A stretch of 35,958 nt of DNA from Chloroflexota bacterium (GCA_026710945.1 JAPOQA010000037.1:1-35958); one strand, 5' to 3'. Shown: positions 16,077-24,277, counted from the first letter of the stretch. Program-made: numbers and translations. Notes: generated by a model from the letters alone, not told the origin.

Positions 16077-16172
16077 GCGCTTCGACAGGCTCAGCGCGAA
16101 CGGGGTAAGAACGCTGCGGCAAGCACAACGGAAACGGCGGCAAGAGCGTTTCGACAGGCTCAGCGCGAACGG
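16077..16172 (+). repeat. two CTTCGACAGGCTCAGCGCGAACGG repeats
   Basis: Copies at 16077-16103 and 16144-16172 are followed by GGTAAGAACGC-type sequence that recurs several times to about 16226 in progressively shorter form, giving a small degenerate tandem. Confidence 0.75.
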
Positions 16173-16352
16173 GGGTAAGAACGCAGCGCGAACAGGGGTA
16201 AGAAGGCAACGCGAACGGGGGTAAGAGCGCAACGCGAACGGCGGCGAGAACGCTGCGATAGGCTAAGTACAGGCTTTGCCGAAGGGTCGCAGGATGAACG
16301 AATGCCGCGAGCGCAAGGCATGTTTCTTCCAAAGGGGCGCTTGATTTTTGAC

Positions 16353-16643
16353 GCCAAGAGGCGGGGGACAAGCCCCCGCGCTACGAGAGCCTGCATTGGG
16401 TTTGGGCAACGCTGGAGAATGAACAGTCAATTCGTCTAGGTCAGTGCATTCGCCAAGACCTTGCGCAACCCAAATGGTGTGCGCCAAGAGGCGGGGGACA
16501 AGCCCCCGCGCAACAAGAATCTGAATTGGGTTTGGGTAACACTGGAGATTCAGAATTCAGCTTGTCTGGGTAACTGCATATTCCCAGCGTTGCCGCAACC
16601 CTAGCTGGGCGCCAAGAGGCGGGGGACAAGCCCCCGCGCTACA
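16353..16643. repeat. tandem repeat, about 2.3 x 130 bp, with inverted hairpin core
   Basis: Units start at 16353, 16483 and 16611 (periods 130 and 128). Each opens with GCCAAGAGGCGGGGGACAAG and completes the hairpin core in the reverse orientation to the arrays at 7.6 and 18.3 kb. Between cores, copies 1 and 2 share TTGGGTTTGGG(C/T)AAC and similar blocks at roughly 70 percent by eye. The cores are almost identical while the linkers have diverged, suggesting either purifying selection or gene conversion of the hairpin. Confidence 0.85.
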
Positions 16644-16759
16644 CTGATCGGATGATTGTCGAGCCTATTGTGGTAAGTGCGCAAGAACGAAATCTCAGTG
16701 GTTGAAGTGTCAAAACGCCGCTGCCGTTGAGGCGACGCGGAGGATGTGCGCAGTACGCC

Positions 16760-17485
16760 ATGCAAGTAATTCCCGCGATAGACATCAAAGACGGCGCGGT
16801 GGTGCGCCTCTTCAAAGGTGACTTTGACCAGAGCACCGTCTTCTCCCACGATCCGGTGGAGACCGCCCGCGGCTGGGAGGAACAGGGCGCGGCGTTGCTC
16901 CACGTGGTGGACCTGGACGGCACCGAGCGCGGCAAGAGCCGGAACCACCCGGTTGTCGCGGCGATTGCCGAGGCGCTGACCATTCCCGTGCAGATGGGCG
17001 GCGGCTTGCGCGACCTCGCTGCTATCGAGCAGGCAGTCGCGGCAGGCGTGGCGCGGGTCGTGTTGGGCACGGTGGCGTTGGAGCAGCCTGAGTTGGTCGC
17101 CGAGGCGTGCGCGCGCTATCCCGGCCGGGTGGTCGTCGCGTTAGATGCCCGCAACGGCAAGGTGATGACCCACGGCTGGCAGCATGAGAGCGGCGTGGAC
17201 ATGTTCGTTCTGGCGCACCAGATGGTGGCGAGCGGCGTGAGCCGGTTTCTCTACACCGACGTGGAGCGCGACGGCACGCTCTCCCAGCCGAATTTTGAGG
17301 CAACGGGGGCGCTGGCTCGAGCCGTCAGCGTGCCGGTAATCGCCTCCGGCGGTGTCGCCAGTCTCGACCACCTCACGCGGCTGACGACGCTCGGCGTCGA
17401 AGGGGCCATCGTCGGCGTATCCCTCTATCGTGGCGCGTTCACGCTGCCGGAAGCGCTGGCGACCGTGCGGCGCGCGGCACAGTAA
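16760..17485 (+). CDS. hisA: ProFAR isomerase, histidine biosynthesis
   Basis: HisA isomerises ProFAR to PRFAR, the substrate of HisHF. The 241-residue TIM barrel begins VIPAIDIKDG with catalytic D8, and has the general acid/base D129 in VVALDARNGKV. The phosphate-binding segments MGGGLRD (79-85) and ASGGVASLDHL, and the TDVERDGT loop, are also present. I chose the ATG at 16760 because family members start at this strand; a TTG start at 16727 would add 11 unlikely residues. GGAGG lies too far upstream (16738) to be a convincing ribosome-binding site. PriA-type dual specificity cannot be excluded. Confidence 0.93.
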   Translation: MQVIPAIDIKDGAVVRLFKGDFDQSTVFSHDPVETARGWEEQGAALLHVVDLDGTERGKSRNHPVVAAIAEALTIPVQMGGGLRDLAAIEQAVAAGVARVVLGTVALEQPELVAEACARYPGRVVVALDARNGKVMTHGWQHESGVDMFVLAHQMVASGVSRFLYTDVERDGTLSQPNFEATGALARAVSVPVIASGGVASLDHLTRLTTLGVEGAIVGVSLYRGAFTLPEALATVRRAAQ

Positions 17486-17537
17486 CTCCAATTCCAACAT
17501 CGCTTCGGGTTTACTTCTGTTTGGGCTGAATTGCAGC

Positions 17538-17981
17538 TTAGTCGCGGCGGCACATGTGATGGAGCGGAGATTCATAGTACGTCGCCGCGCTAATGCTCGC
17601 CAGCACTGTGCCGTCGCTCTGCTCCACAAACCAGATCACGTACGGGATGTGGAGGTCGCCTGCGAATGCTACCTCCCACACCGGACTCTGCGTCCGCAGG
17701 GAGTAGGCGGAGGTGAGACGCGCCTCAAACAAGCCTTGTGAGAAGTCCTGCTCCAAGCGACCATGCGCCTCCCGACAGGAGATAATCTCAGAAAGATGCG
17801 TGCGCACCGCCGCGAGAGCAGCCTCTTTGCTACTTATAGGAGCATCGGCCCCGCCACGCAGGGCAGGTTGCGGCGCTGTGTCAGCATCTGAAAATTCCCC
17901 AGCACCGCCGCACGCAGCAAGCAGCAAGACCATCAACGCAAGACCGAGCGCGCAGACGTAGTTTTGTGCCGCTACATGCAC
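17538..17981 (-). CDS. small lipoprotein of unknown function
   Basis: Beginning at the GTG at 17981, preceded by AGGGGAG at 8 bases, the product has 147 residues. A short hydrophobic signal ends in the lipobox LAAC with C24, followed by GG and a low-complexity linker, so it is predicted to be a lipid-anchored surface or periplasmic protein. The mature part (about 60-147) is a small alpha+beta region with VWEVAFAGDLHIPYVIWFVEQSDGTV, reminiscent of PepSY-like or DUF-type strands but not assignable. The longer open frame to 18089 gives no signal peptide and is rejected. It is convergent with hisA. Confidence 0.68.
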   Translation of the reverse strand: MHVAAQNYVCALGLALMVLLLAACGGAGEFSDADTAPQPALRGGADAPISSKEAALAAVRTHLSEIISCREAHGRLEQDFSQGLFEARLTSAYSLRTQSPVWEVAFAGDLHIPYVIWFVEQSDGTVLASISAATYYESPLHHMCRRD

Positions 17982-18267
17982 AGGATTTCTCCCCTCTTTT
18001 TCCTTCCTTAACTCATTCCAATGCCATTTCGCGACTTGGGCGCGAACGATTAGTTGCAAAGCGCAGCGCTCTGCGCAGAGCGCTGACAAGTCTAGCTACG
18101 CGTTCAACTCCACCGGCCCGCTCAACCGATAGCAACGCGAACCGCGTAAGACGTGAAGTTGGATTCCTGCTTTGCGCGGAAATGACGGGCTGGGGACGCC
18201 GGTTACAAACCTGCGCGACCAAGGCAGTTCGTTGGCCTCCCTAGCGTGAAGGTGAGGGCTGCCCTTT

Positions 18268-18594
18268 GTAGCGCGGGGCCTTGTCCCCCGCCAGAGCAAC
18301 TGCTCTGTGTAGCGCGGGGGCTTGTCCCCCGCCGGAGCAACTGCTCTTTGTAGCGCGGGGGCTTGTCCCCCGCCAGAGCAACTGCACTTCGTAGCGCGGG
18401 GGCTTGTCCTCCGCCAGAGCAACTGCTCTTTGTAGCGCGGGGGCTTGTCCCCCGCCAGAGCAACTGCACTTCGTAGCGCGGGGGCTTGTCCTCCGCCAGA
18501 GCAACTGCTCTTTGTAGCGCGGGGGCTTGTCCCCTGCCAGAGCACTGCACTTTGTAGCGCGGGGGCTTGTCCCCCGCCAGAGCACGCGAAACTG
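18268..18594. repeat. tandem array, 8 x 41 bp, with GCGGGGGCTTGTCCCCCGC hairpin core
   Basis: Units begin with GTAGCG at 18268, 18309, 18350, 18391, 18432, 18473, 18514 and 18554 (six periods of 41 and a last of 40). Each holds the hairpin core followed by CAGAGCAACTGC(T/A)CTT. Two linker types (CTGCTCTTT and CTGCACTTC) alternate in the central part, again pointing to growth by two-unit blocks. The core matches the 7.6-kb array but the linker is entirely different, so the two arrays were amplified independently. Confidence 0.92.
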
Positions 18595-18757
18595 CGACCA
18601 CATCAGCAGCACAAGGCGTGGCTCTAACACTTCCACTGATAGAAACGGGTGCGCAAGGGCTTGACCCTACAACAGGCGCAGAGCCTGCCCCGTACTCGAT
18701 ACGGGGTTGCAAACCTGTCCTGAGCACTTCGGCAGGGTCAGCACAGGCTCTGCCGAA

Positions 18758-18826
18758 GGGCCCGTCCTGAGCCTGTCGAAGGGCCCGTCCTGAGCCTGTC
18801 GAAGGGCCCGTCCTGAGCCTGTCGAA
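18758..18826. repeat. tandem array, 3 x 23 bp, of the CTGAGCCTGTCGAA family
   Basis: Three exact units of GGGCCCGTCC-TGAGCCTGTC-GAA start at 18758, 18781 and 18804, with a partial fourth at 18827. A diverged inverted relative (GAGCACTTCGGCAGGGTCAG) precedes them at 18723. Confidence 0.9.
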
Positions 18827-18938
18827 GGGCCTGCGCTACCGGAATTGTAAGGTAATGAGAGCTCCGTATTCCTTGCCAAGAAAGCTAATGCGACAACATT
18901 GGGGCTCAGTCCCCGCTCCTCAACACTCCCTTGCAGTC

Positions 18939-18968
18939 TTGCCAAGATTGCTTTGGATGCACTATTTT
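18939..18968 (+). promoter_or_regulatory. promoter of PhyH paralogue 1
   Basis: TTGCCA (18939-18944), an 18-bp spacer and TATTTT (18963-18968), followed by GGTACAA. The same arrangement with near-identical sequence stands upstream of the second paralogue (20596-20625), and the distance from the end of the -10 to the ATG is 102 bp here versus 101 bp there. Conservation in otherwise diverged leaders supports function. Confidence 0.6.
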
Positions 18969-19069
18969 GGTACAAACTTGGGAGAAGAGGGTAAAGTAGC
19001 CCCGGAAGTAGCAGCGGGCGCCAGCGCACGTGCAAGCGGCTTGCACGGGAAGTCCAGGAGCAGCACACC

Positions 19070-20038
19070 ATGGCCGGTCTCACCGAAGCACAGCTCGATC
19101 AATTTGCTGAACAAGGGTACGTGGTCGCGGAAAACGTGCTCGATCCGGCGGAAGACCTGGCGCCGGTGATGGCGGAATACGGTGAGGTGTTGGACGGCAT
19201 CGCCCGTGACCTGCACGCCGAAGGTGTCATTTCCTCCACCTATGCCGACCTGCCGTTCGACCAGCGGCTCATTCACGTCTGCGACGAGAGCCGCCAGCTC
19301 TTCACCCAGCCGTTCGATATCTCCCTGCCGCAGAGCGCCGAGCGCGCCGACGCGCCCATGCACACCGGCCCGGCCGTCTTTAGCCTGCTTATCAACCGCC
19401 GCCTGCTCGATTGCGTCGAGAGCATCATGGGGCCGGAAATCCTCAACAATCCGATACAGCACGTGCGCATGAAGTTACCGCGCCACGCCGTGCATACGGA
19501 GGGATCGAGCGGCTTGGCCGGCCCCACGCCCTGGCACCAGGACAACGGCGTGGTGGTCACAGAGGCGGATGAAACGGAAATGCTCACGGTGTGGCTGCCC
19601 TTGAATGATGCCACCATTGAGAATAGCTGCCTGAACGTCGTGCCGTACTCGTATCGGGACGGCCTCGCCGTGCACTGCCCGGGCGCCGGCGGCCTAAGCA
19701 TACCGGAAGAGCAGATGGATGTGGCGAAAGCCGTGCCGCTGCCCATGCAGGCCGGCAGCGTGCTCTTCATGCACCGCCGTACCATGCACTGTTCGTACGA
19801 TAACAAGACAGAGGACGAGGTGCGCTGGAGCTTCGACCTGCGCTACCACCCGAGCGGTCAACCCAGCGGCCGCCCGGTCTTCCCTGACTTTGTAGCCCGC
19901 AGCCGCGCCAACCCCGAGACGGAACTCCGTTCCGCTGCCGGGTGGGCGCAGCTCTGGGCGGATGCGCGGGTTCGTCTGGCCGCTTCCGCTAAACAGAAGT
20001 TCAACCGCTGGTCCGCCGACCACCCCGCCTGCGCCTAA
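19070..20038 (+). CDS. phytanoyl-CoA dioxygenase family protein, paralogue 1
   Basis: The 322-residue Fe(II)/2-oxoglutarate oxygenase has the HxD motif WHQD (H156, D158), the distal histidine H240 in RRTMHCSYDNKT and the 2-oxoglutarate arginine R252 in DEVRWSFDLRY. The C-terminal FxARSRANPxxEL segment is typical of a PhyH subfamily common in marine and sponge-associated bacteria. CAGGAG lies 9 bases before the ATG. About 80 percent of the first 145 residues match paralogue 2. Substrate unknown. Its own promoter and the 687-bp gap to paralogue 2 indicate separate transcription. Confidence 0.9.
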   Translation: MAGLTEAQLDQFAEQGYVVAENVLDPAEDLAPVMAEYGEVLDGIARDLHAEGVISSTYADLPFDQRLIHVCDESRQLFTQPFDISLPQSAERADAPMHTGPAVFSLLINRRLLDCVESIMGPEILNNPIQHVRMKLPRHAVHTEGSSGLAGPTPWHQDNGVVVTEADETEMLTVWLPLNDATIENSCLNVVPYSYRDGLAVHCPGAGGLSIPEEQMDVAKAVPLPMQAGSVLFMHRRTMHCSYDNKTEDEVRWSFDLRYHPSGQPSGRPVFPDFVARSRANPETELRSAAGWAQLWADARVRLAASAKQKFNRWSADHPACA

Positions 20039-20164
20039 CAGGCAACATCGCCTTACTGGCAGGATCTGCTCTGCATGGCGGCAGGCGAAGGCACTTTTTC
20101 CCCGTAGCGCGGGAGCTTGTCCCACAAAGAGGTCTCCAGGTTTCGTGACATGCTCTTTTTCCCC

Positions 20165-20325
20165 GTAGCGCGGGGGCTTGTCCCCCGCCAATTTGCCGCT
20201 AGTTTAACGTGGTCAGGCCTTCCATCCGTCACTCCGGCGAACGCCGGAGTCCAGGGCGCGTACAAAGTGCAAAAATGGATTCCTGCCCGTTTTAAGCCCG
20301 GGGCAGGCTTTTCGCGGGAGTGATG
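20165..20325 (+). repeat. 161-bp composite repeat, copy A
   Basis: A mosaic of three palindromic modules in fixed order: the GCGGGGGCTTGTCCCCCGC core, TCACTCCGGCGAACGCCGGAGT, and ATGGATTCCTGC...GCGGGA(G/A)TGA. Copy B is 20348-20508, also 161 bp, starting 183 bp downstream; most differences are in the unpaired linkers. Confidence 0.85.
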
Positions 20326-20347
20326 TATTGAGTTGATATCGCCTTAT

Positions 20348-20508
20348 GTAGCGCGGGGGCTTGTCCCCCGCCAATTCGCCGCTGGTTAAACGAAACTAGG
20401 CGTTCGATCCGTCACTCCGGCGAACGCCGGAGTCCAGGGCGCGTGCAAAGAACGAAGATGGATTCCTGCGCGTTTCAAGCCCGGGTCAGGCTTTTCGCGG
20501 GAATGACG
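20348..20508 (+). repeat. 161-bp composite repeat, copy B
   Basis: Same three modules in the same order and spacing as copy A at 20165-20325. The pair indicates segmental duplication of an already assembled repeat cluster between the two PhyH paralogues. Confidence 0.85.
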
Positions 20509-20595
20509 AGCCCGTTCTTCCGACCCTCTCCTGCCGCAATAAATCCTGTCTTTGTGTGGGAGCCTGCCTGCCACTCTCAATAATCGCTTGAAGGC

Positions 20596-20625
20596 TTGCC
20601 TAGAGTGCTCTGGATGTATTATTTT
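20596..20625 (+). promoter_or_regulatory. promoter of PhyH paralogue 2
   Basis: TTGCCT (20596-20601), 18 bp, TATTTT (20620-20625), then GGTACAA. It matches the element before paralogue 1, including the spacer block GTGCTCTGGATG versus TTGCTTTGGATG. Confidence 0.6.
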
Positions 20626-20725
20626 GGTACAAGACAGATACATGGGCGTAAAGAACCTCGGCATTGGCATCTATCGCAATCGGATGTGCATACGTTCCGC
20701 ATTGGACAATTAGGAGCAGCAAAAA

Positions 20726-21697
20726 ATGGCCGGCTTGACGCAAGCGCAACTCAATCAACTTACTGAACAAGGCTACGTTGTCGTAGAAAACGTCCTCGAT
20801 CCGGAAGAAGACCTGGCGCCGGTGATGGCGGAATATGCCGACGTGCTGGACGGTATCGCCCGCAATCTCTACGCTGAGGGCGTTATTTCCTCTGTGTATG
20901 CCGACCTGCCGTTCGACCAGCGGCTAATTCAAGTCTGCGACGAGAGCGGCCAGATTTTTGCCCAGCCTTTCGACATTTCACTGCCGCAGAAAGCCATAGG
21001 GGCTGACGCGCCGATGCACACCGGCCCGGCCGTCTTCAATCTGCTCGTAAACTCACGTTTGCTCGATTGCGCGGAGAGCGTCGTGGGGCCTGAAATCCTC
21101 TCCAACCCCGTGCAGCACGTGCGCATGAAGCTGCCGCGTCACGTCGTCCATGTGGAGAACCCGAGCAATCTTTCCGTGGCCGTGCCCTGGCACCAGGACA
21201 ACGGCGTGGTGGTAGAAGAGGCGGACGAAACCGAGATGCTGACAGTGTGGCTACCCCTGAACGATGCCACCATCGAGAATAGCTGCATGTACGCCGTGCC
21301 TTACTCGCACCGGGAAGAAGAGCTCGCCGTACACTGCCCGGGCGTCGGCGGCGTCTGGATACCGGAAACACTTGTGGACGTGGCGAACGCCGTACCGTTG
21401 CCCATGCAGGCGGGAAGCATTCTGCTCATGCACAGCAAGACCATGCACTGTTCGTACGACAACAAGACCCAGGACCAGGTGCGCTGGAGTTTCGACCTGC
21501 GCTATCAGCCGGTCGGCCAGCCTACCGGGCGACCGGTCTTCCCCGAGTTCGTGGCCCGCAGCCGCGCCAATCCTGAATCGGAGCTGCGCGATGCCGCAAC
21601 GTGGACCCAAATGTGGGAAGACGCCCGACCTAAACTGGCCGCCTCCTCTACCGAGAACTTCAACCGCTGGTCCGCTGACCATCCCGTGTGCGCGTAA
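20726..21697 (+). CDS. phytanoyl-CoA dioxygenase family protein, paralogue 2
   Basis: A 323-residue oxygenase paralogous to the gene at 19070. The iron ligands (WHQDNG, and His in KTMHCSYDNKT) and the arginine in QVRWSFDLRY are all kept, so both copies should be active. Differences cluster between residues 140-152 and 193-215 (SHREEELAVHCPGVGGVWI against SYRDGLAVHCPGAGGLSI), next to the active-site opening, which suggests altered substrate preference. AGGAGC precedes the ATG. A GCGGGGG hairpin lies 67 bp after the stop, as it does after paralogue 1. Confidence 0.9.
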   Translation: MAGLTQAQLNQLTEQGYVVVENVLDPEEDLAPVMAEYADVLDGIARNLYAEGVISSVYADLPFDQRLIQVCDESGQIFAQPFDISLPQKAIGADAPMHTGPAVFNLLVNSRLLDCAESVVGPEILSNPVQHVRMKLPRHVVHVENPSNLSVAVPWHQDNGVVVEEADETEMLTVWLPLNDATIENSCMYAVPYSHREEELAVHCPGVGGVWIPETLVDVANAVPLPMQAGSILLMHSKTMHCSYDNKTQDQVRWSFDLRYQPVGQPTGRPVFPEFVARSRANPESELRDAATWTQMWEDARPKLAASSTENFNRWSADHPVCA

Positions 21698-22082
21698 CGG
21701 GCCAGGCGATTTGATAGACTCGCAGTCGGCCCAAGTGGCTACAGCCTAGGCACTCTCTCTACCCGTAGCGCGGGGGCTTGTCCCCCGCTCCTGGCGCAAA
21801 GCTTGTTGTGCAACATGATGGATGCCCACCCCATATCAAGTATGGAGCAGGCATCGCGCGGATATCACCATGGCCTTGCCCAGGCCACACCAGCGCACGA
21901 AAATGGAGAAAGCGCCGGGCGGCAGCACGAAGGCGGTAGCCATTGGCTCCATGGCAGCGCGTCACCCTCCAAACCGCATGAATCGTCTATTTTAGTAATA
22001 ATTGCGGACTTGGGCCCAAGCGTTTACCGGAGTTTAAGGATTCTCAACTACGGAAAGTGCATTCTTTGAGAAGGCTAGCCGT
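21698..22082. other. intergenic region with one hairpin-core repeat
   Basis: A single GTAGCGCGGGGGCTTGTCCCCCGC copy at 21765-21788 lies downstream of PhyH paralogue 2. Open frames at 21803-22069 (plus) and 21759-21965 (minus) show no recognisable sequence. No gene is supported. Confidence 0.55.
21765..21788 (+). repeat. single GCGGGGGCTTGTCCCCCGC hairpin
   Basis: Plus-orientation copy of the core, 67 bp after the stop codon of PhyH paralogue 2. It could act as a 3'-end stabilising hairpin. Confidence 0.75.
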
Positions 22083-22952
22083 GTGAAGACGGACATTCTG
22101 CAATTCTACACAAGACACACTCGCTTCACCGACCCCGGTGAGTACGCCAATCATCTCAAGGCTCTGCCGGCGGGCATGGACGCACTGCACTCTGCGCTTA
22201 GCGGACTGCTGATGCCCATCTGGAAAGTGCAGAAGCACCACCCTGAACTGGTATTGGCACGGCCAGAAGAGATCAAAACCCGCCATATCCGCCGCTCGCT
22301 TGAAGCAATGCTCGCCATTGATGATCGCCCTCTCAACGTTGCTCGCGATGAGTCGCGCCGCCTAATCGTCGATTGCCGCCACTTTGCCGCCCTGCTGTGT
22401 GCCGTCTTACGCCAGCGAGGGATACCAGCACGCAGTCGCTGGGGGTTTGCCACCTATCTTGAAAAGACGCACTATCAAAACCACTGTCTCTGCGAATACT
22501 GGAGCGCCAAAGAGGGTCGCTGGGTACTAGAGGATCCCGATCTACAGATGCAAGACGTTGCGCCGGAGCAGTTCATTACGGCAGGACGAGCTTGGCAGAT
22601 GTGCCGCGAGGACCGAGATAATGGCGCTCTTTTCGGCTTTGGCCGTCATCCGCGCGGGCTAGGGTTATCCAATGTCCGTGGAATCCTGGTGAGCGACTTT
22701 GCGGCCCTCAATGGCTTTGAAATGCTTTCCGATGACTGGTGGGGAATGCATTTGAAGAACAACAAGGATGTGACGAAAGACGATACTGCTGTGCTTGACC
22801 GTGCAGCTATCTTGGCAATTACAGAGGAGTCATTCGCCGAGCGACGGGAACTGTATCAGAATTGCGAAGCGTTGCGCGTGCCGCCTGTAATCGAGACACA
22901 CGCCCCGGGCAGCAGCCGGCATGTTGGCATCGAGTGGCGAAAAGAAGCCTGA
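22083..22952 (+). CDS. transglutaminase-like superfamily protein
   Basis: The 289-residue protein has a papain-like transglutaminase core. The nucleophile is C98 in LIVDCRHFAALLCAVLRQRG, followed by GIPARSRWGFATYL, then H134 in YQNHCLCEYW, and the acid D151 in RWVLEDPD. This is the order Cys-His-Asp of the family, which includes peptidases, amidases and crosslinking enzymes. There is no signal peptide, so it is probably cytoplasmic. The C-terminal 130 residues (DNGALFGFGRHPRGLGLSNVRG and onward) are conserved-looking but unassigned. It starts at GTG with GAGAAGG upstream. The enolase-superfamily gene follows after 182 bp. Confidence 0.8.
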   Translation: MKTDILQFYTRHTRFTDPGEYANHLKALPAGMDALHSALSGLLMPIWKVQKHHPELVLARPEEIKTRHIRRSLEAMLAIDDRPLNVARDESRRLIVDCRHFAALLCAVLRQRGIPARSRWGFATYLEKTHYQNHCLCEYWSAKEGRWVLEDPDLQMQDVAPEQFITAGRAWQMCREDRDNGALFGFGRHPRGLGLSNVRGILVSDFAALNGFEMLSDDWWGMHLKNNKDVTKDDTAVLDRAAILAITEESFAERRELYQNCEALRVPPVIETHAPGSSRHVGIEWRKEA

Positions 22953-23134
22953 GCGGTTCTGCACTATTCTCGCGAATATAACCTGCAAGACTGGCGCCAC
23001 TGCTCCCGCCAACCCTTGGCGTCGCTCGTTTTGGCGCATGTATCCCAATACAATGGGGCACGGCATAACGTGCCCTACAACTAAGCGAAACTGTCCTCTT
23101 CAGGAAATCTCCCACACCACAGGAGTAAAGCGCC

Positions 23135-24277
23135 ATGAAAATCACTTCAGTCGAGACCTTTGCCGCGCCAATCGTATCGCGCGACGTGCTCATCGTAAGA
23201 ATCAACACCTCAGAAGGCATCAGCGGTATCGGCGAGGCCTATCCGGTGGGGCCGAACCGGGCGGTGGCGGCCGCCATTGACGACTTTGCCGATTGGATCG
23301 TGGGCAAAGACCCCCGTGACATCAACGCTATCTGGTACCACATGTACGTGCATTCGCGCTTTCCCGGTGGATCGGTCATCAACGCCGCCATCAGCGGAAT
23401 TGACCATGCCCTGTGGGACATCAGCGGCAAGGCGGCGGGAGAGCCCGTGTACCGCATGCTCGGCGGCAAGTGCCGCGACCGCATTCGCGTGTACCAGGGT
23501 TGCGGCGGCGCAACGCCGGAAGCCTGCGCGGCCAGCGCAAAGTCACTCGTGGAGAAGTACGGCTACACCGCCCTGAAGATGTCGCCGCATCCGCCTAACT
23601 CCAGCCAAATGTCGTGGAATGCCGTGGTGGCCGCGGCCGGTGAGCGCATTGCGGCGGTGCGGGAGGCCGTGGGGCCGGACGTAGATATCGGCCTCGATCC
23701 CCACGCCCGCATTTTCGAGCCCGCCCGCGCCCTGGAAATGGCGGCAGCGGTCGCGCCCTCCCAGCCGTTCTTCTTCGAAGAGCCGCTGCGGCCGGAGAAC
23801 ATCGACGCCCTGGCGTGGTTCGCGCAGAAGTCGCCGGTTCCCGTCGCCACCGGCGAGATGCTCTACACGTCGTTCGGCTTTCGGGAACTGCTGGAGAAGC
23901 AGGCGGCGACCATCATCCAGCCGGATATCTGCGTCTGCGGCGGCCTGACCGAGATGCGCAAGATCGCGGCGCTCGCCGAGGCGCACTACGTCAAAGTAGC
24001 GCCGCACAATCCGCTGGGGCCGGTAGCGACCGCCGTGAACGTCCACTTTGCGGCGGCGACCCACAACTTCATCATCCTGGAGTACCACGCCGACGACGAA
24101 GCGCCGCGCAAGGACATACTCGACGCGCCGGTCAAGCTCAAAGACGGGTATCTGGAGATTCCCGAGAAGCCCGGCTGGGGCATCGAACTCAACGAGGACT
24201 ACGTGCGCGGTCAGCCCATCCGCTCTTGGCACCGGCCGTTCGACGTAGGCCCCGACGGTTCAGCGGCATTCATCTAG
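23135..24277 (+). CDS. mandelate racemase/muconate lactonizing enzyme family (galactonate dehydratase-like)
   Basis: A 380-residue enolase-superfamily enzyme. The N-terminal capping domain ends near 110 (GKAAGEPVYRMLGGK). The barrel carries metal ligands D188, E215 and E241 (GLDPHARI, FFEEPL, VATGEML) and the base H291 in APHNPLGP. A second acid/base, H190, follows the first ligand as DPH. The DxH plus HN pair is typical of the galactonate/mannonate/gluconate-type acid-sugar dehydratases rather than of MLE or mandelate racemase. Sugar-acid dehydration is likely; the exact acid is not readable. AGGAG stands 9 bases before the ATG. Confidence 0.87.
   Translation: MKITSVETFAAPIVSRDVLIVRINTSEGISGIGEAYPVGPNRAVAAAIDDFADWIVGKDPRDINAIWYHMYVHSRFPGGSVINAAISGIDHALWDISGKAAGEPVYRMLGGKCRDRIRVYQGCGGATPEACAASAKSLVEKYGYTALKMSPHPPNSSQMSWNAVVAAAGERIAAVREAVGPDVDIGLDPHARIFEPARALEMAAAVAPSQPFFFEEPLRPENIDALAWFAQKSPVPVATGEMLYTSFGFRELLEKQAATIIQPDICVCGGLTEMRKIAALAEAHYVKVAPHNPLGPVATAVNVHFAAATHNFIILEYHADDEAPRKDILDAPVKLKDGYLEIPEKPGWGIELNEDYVRGQPIRSWHRPFDVGPDGSAAFI

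Larger units (their letters stand above)
16065..16759. other. repeat block between hisH and hisA
   Basis: Holds two CTTCGACAGGCTCAG repeats with decayed AACGGGGGTAAGA-type derivatives (16077-16226) and a tandem of about 130-bp units carrying the GCGGGGG hairpin (16353-16643). No gene is supported. Confidence 0.7.
17982..19069. other. divergent intergenic region with two repeat arrays
   Basis: This spacer of nearly 1.1 kb separates the lipoprotein (minus) from the first PhyH paralogue (plus). It contains a decayed AGGTTTGCAACCT repeat (18198-18216), the 41-bp x 8 array (18268-18585), a 23-bp x 3 array (18758-18826) and the PhyH promoter (18939-18968). Open frames over the arrays are repeat artefacts. 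Confidence 0.7.
20039..20725. other. intergenic region with duplicated composite repeat
   Basis: Contains a single hairpin-core copy with a changed 3' arm (20104-20122), the 161-bp composite duplicated at 20165 and 20348, and the promoter of paralogue 2 (20596-20625). No gene is supported. Confidence 0.7.

Noticed and set aside
18268-18594. Regular 41-bp array that could be taken for a CRISPR
   Set aside because: The whole unit repeats and there are no unique spacers; no cas gene is present. The 43-bp array at 7581 is rejected for the same reason.
19070-24277. A biosynthetic cluster built from the PhyH, transglutaminase-like and enolase-type genes
   Set aside because: Large repeat-filled gaps and separate promoters lie between them, and no core synthase, transporter or regulator is present; shared pathway membership is not supported.
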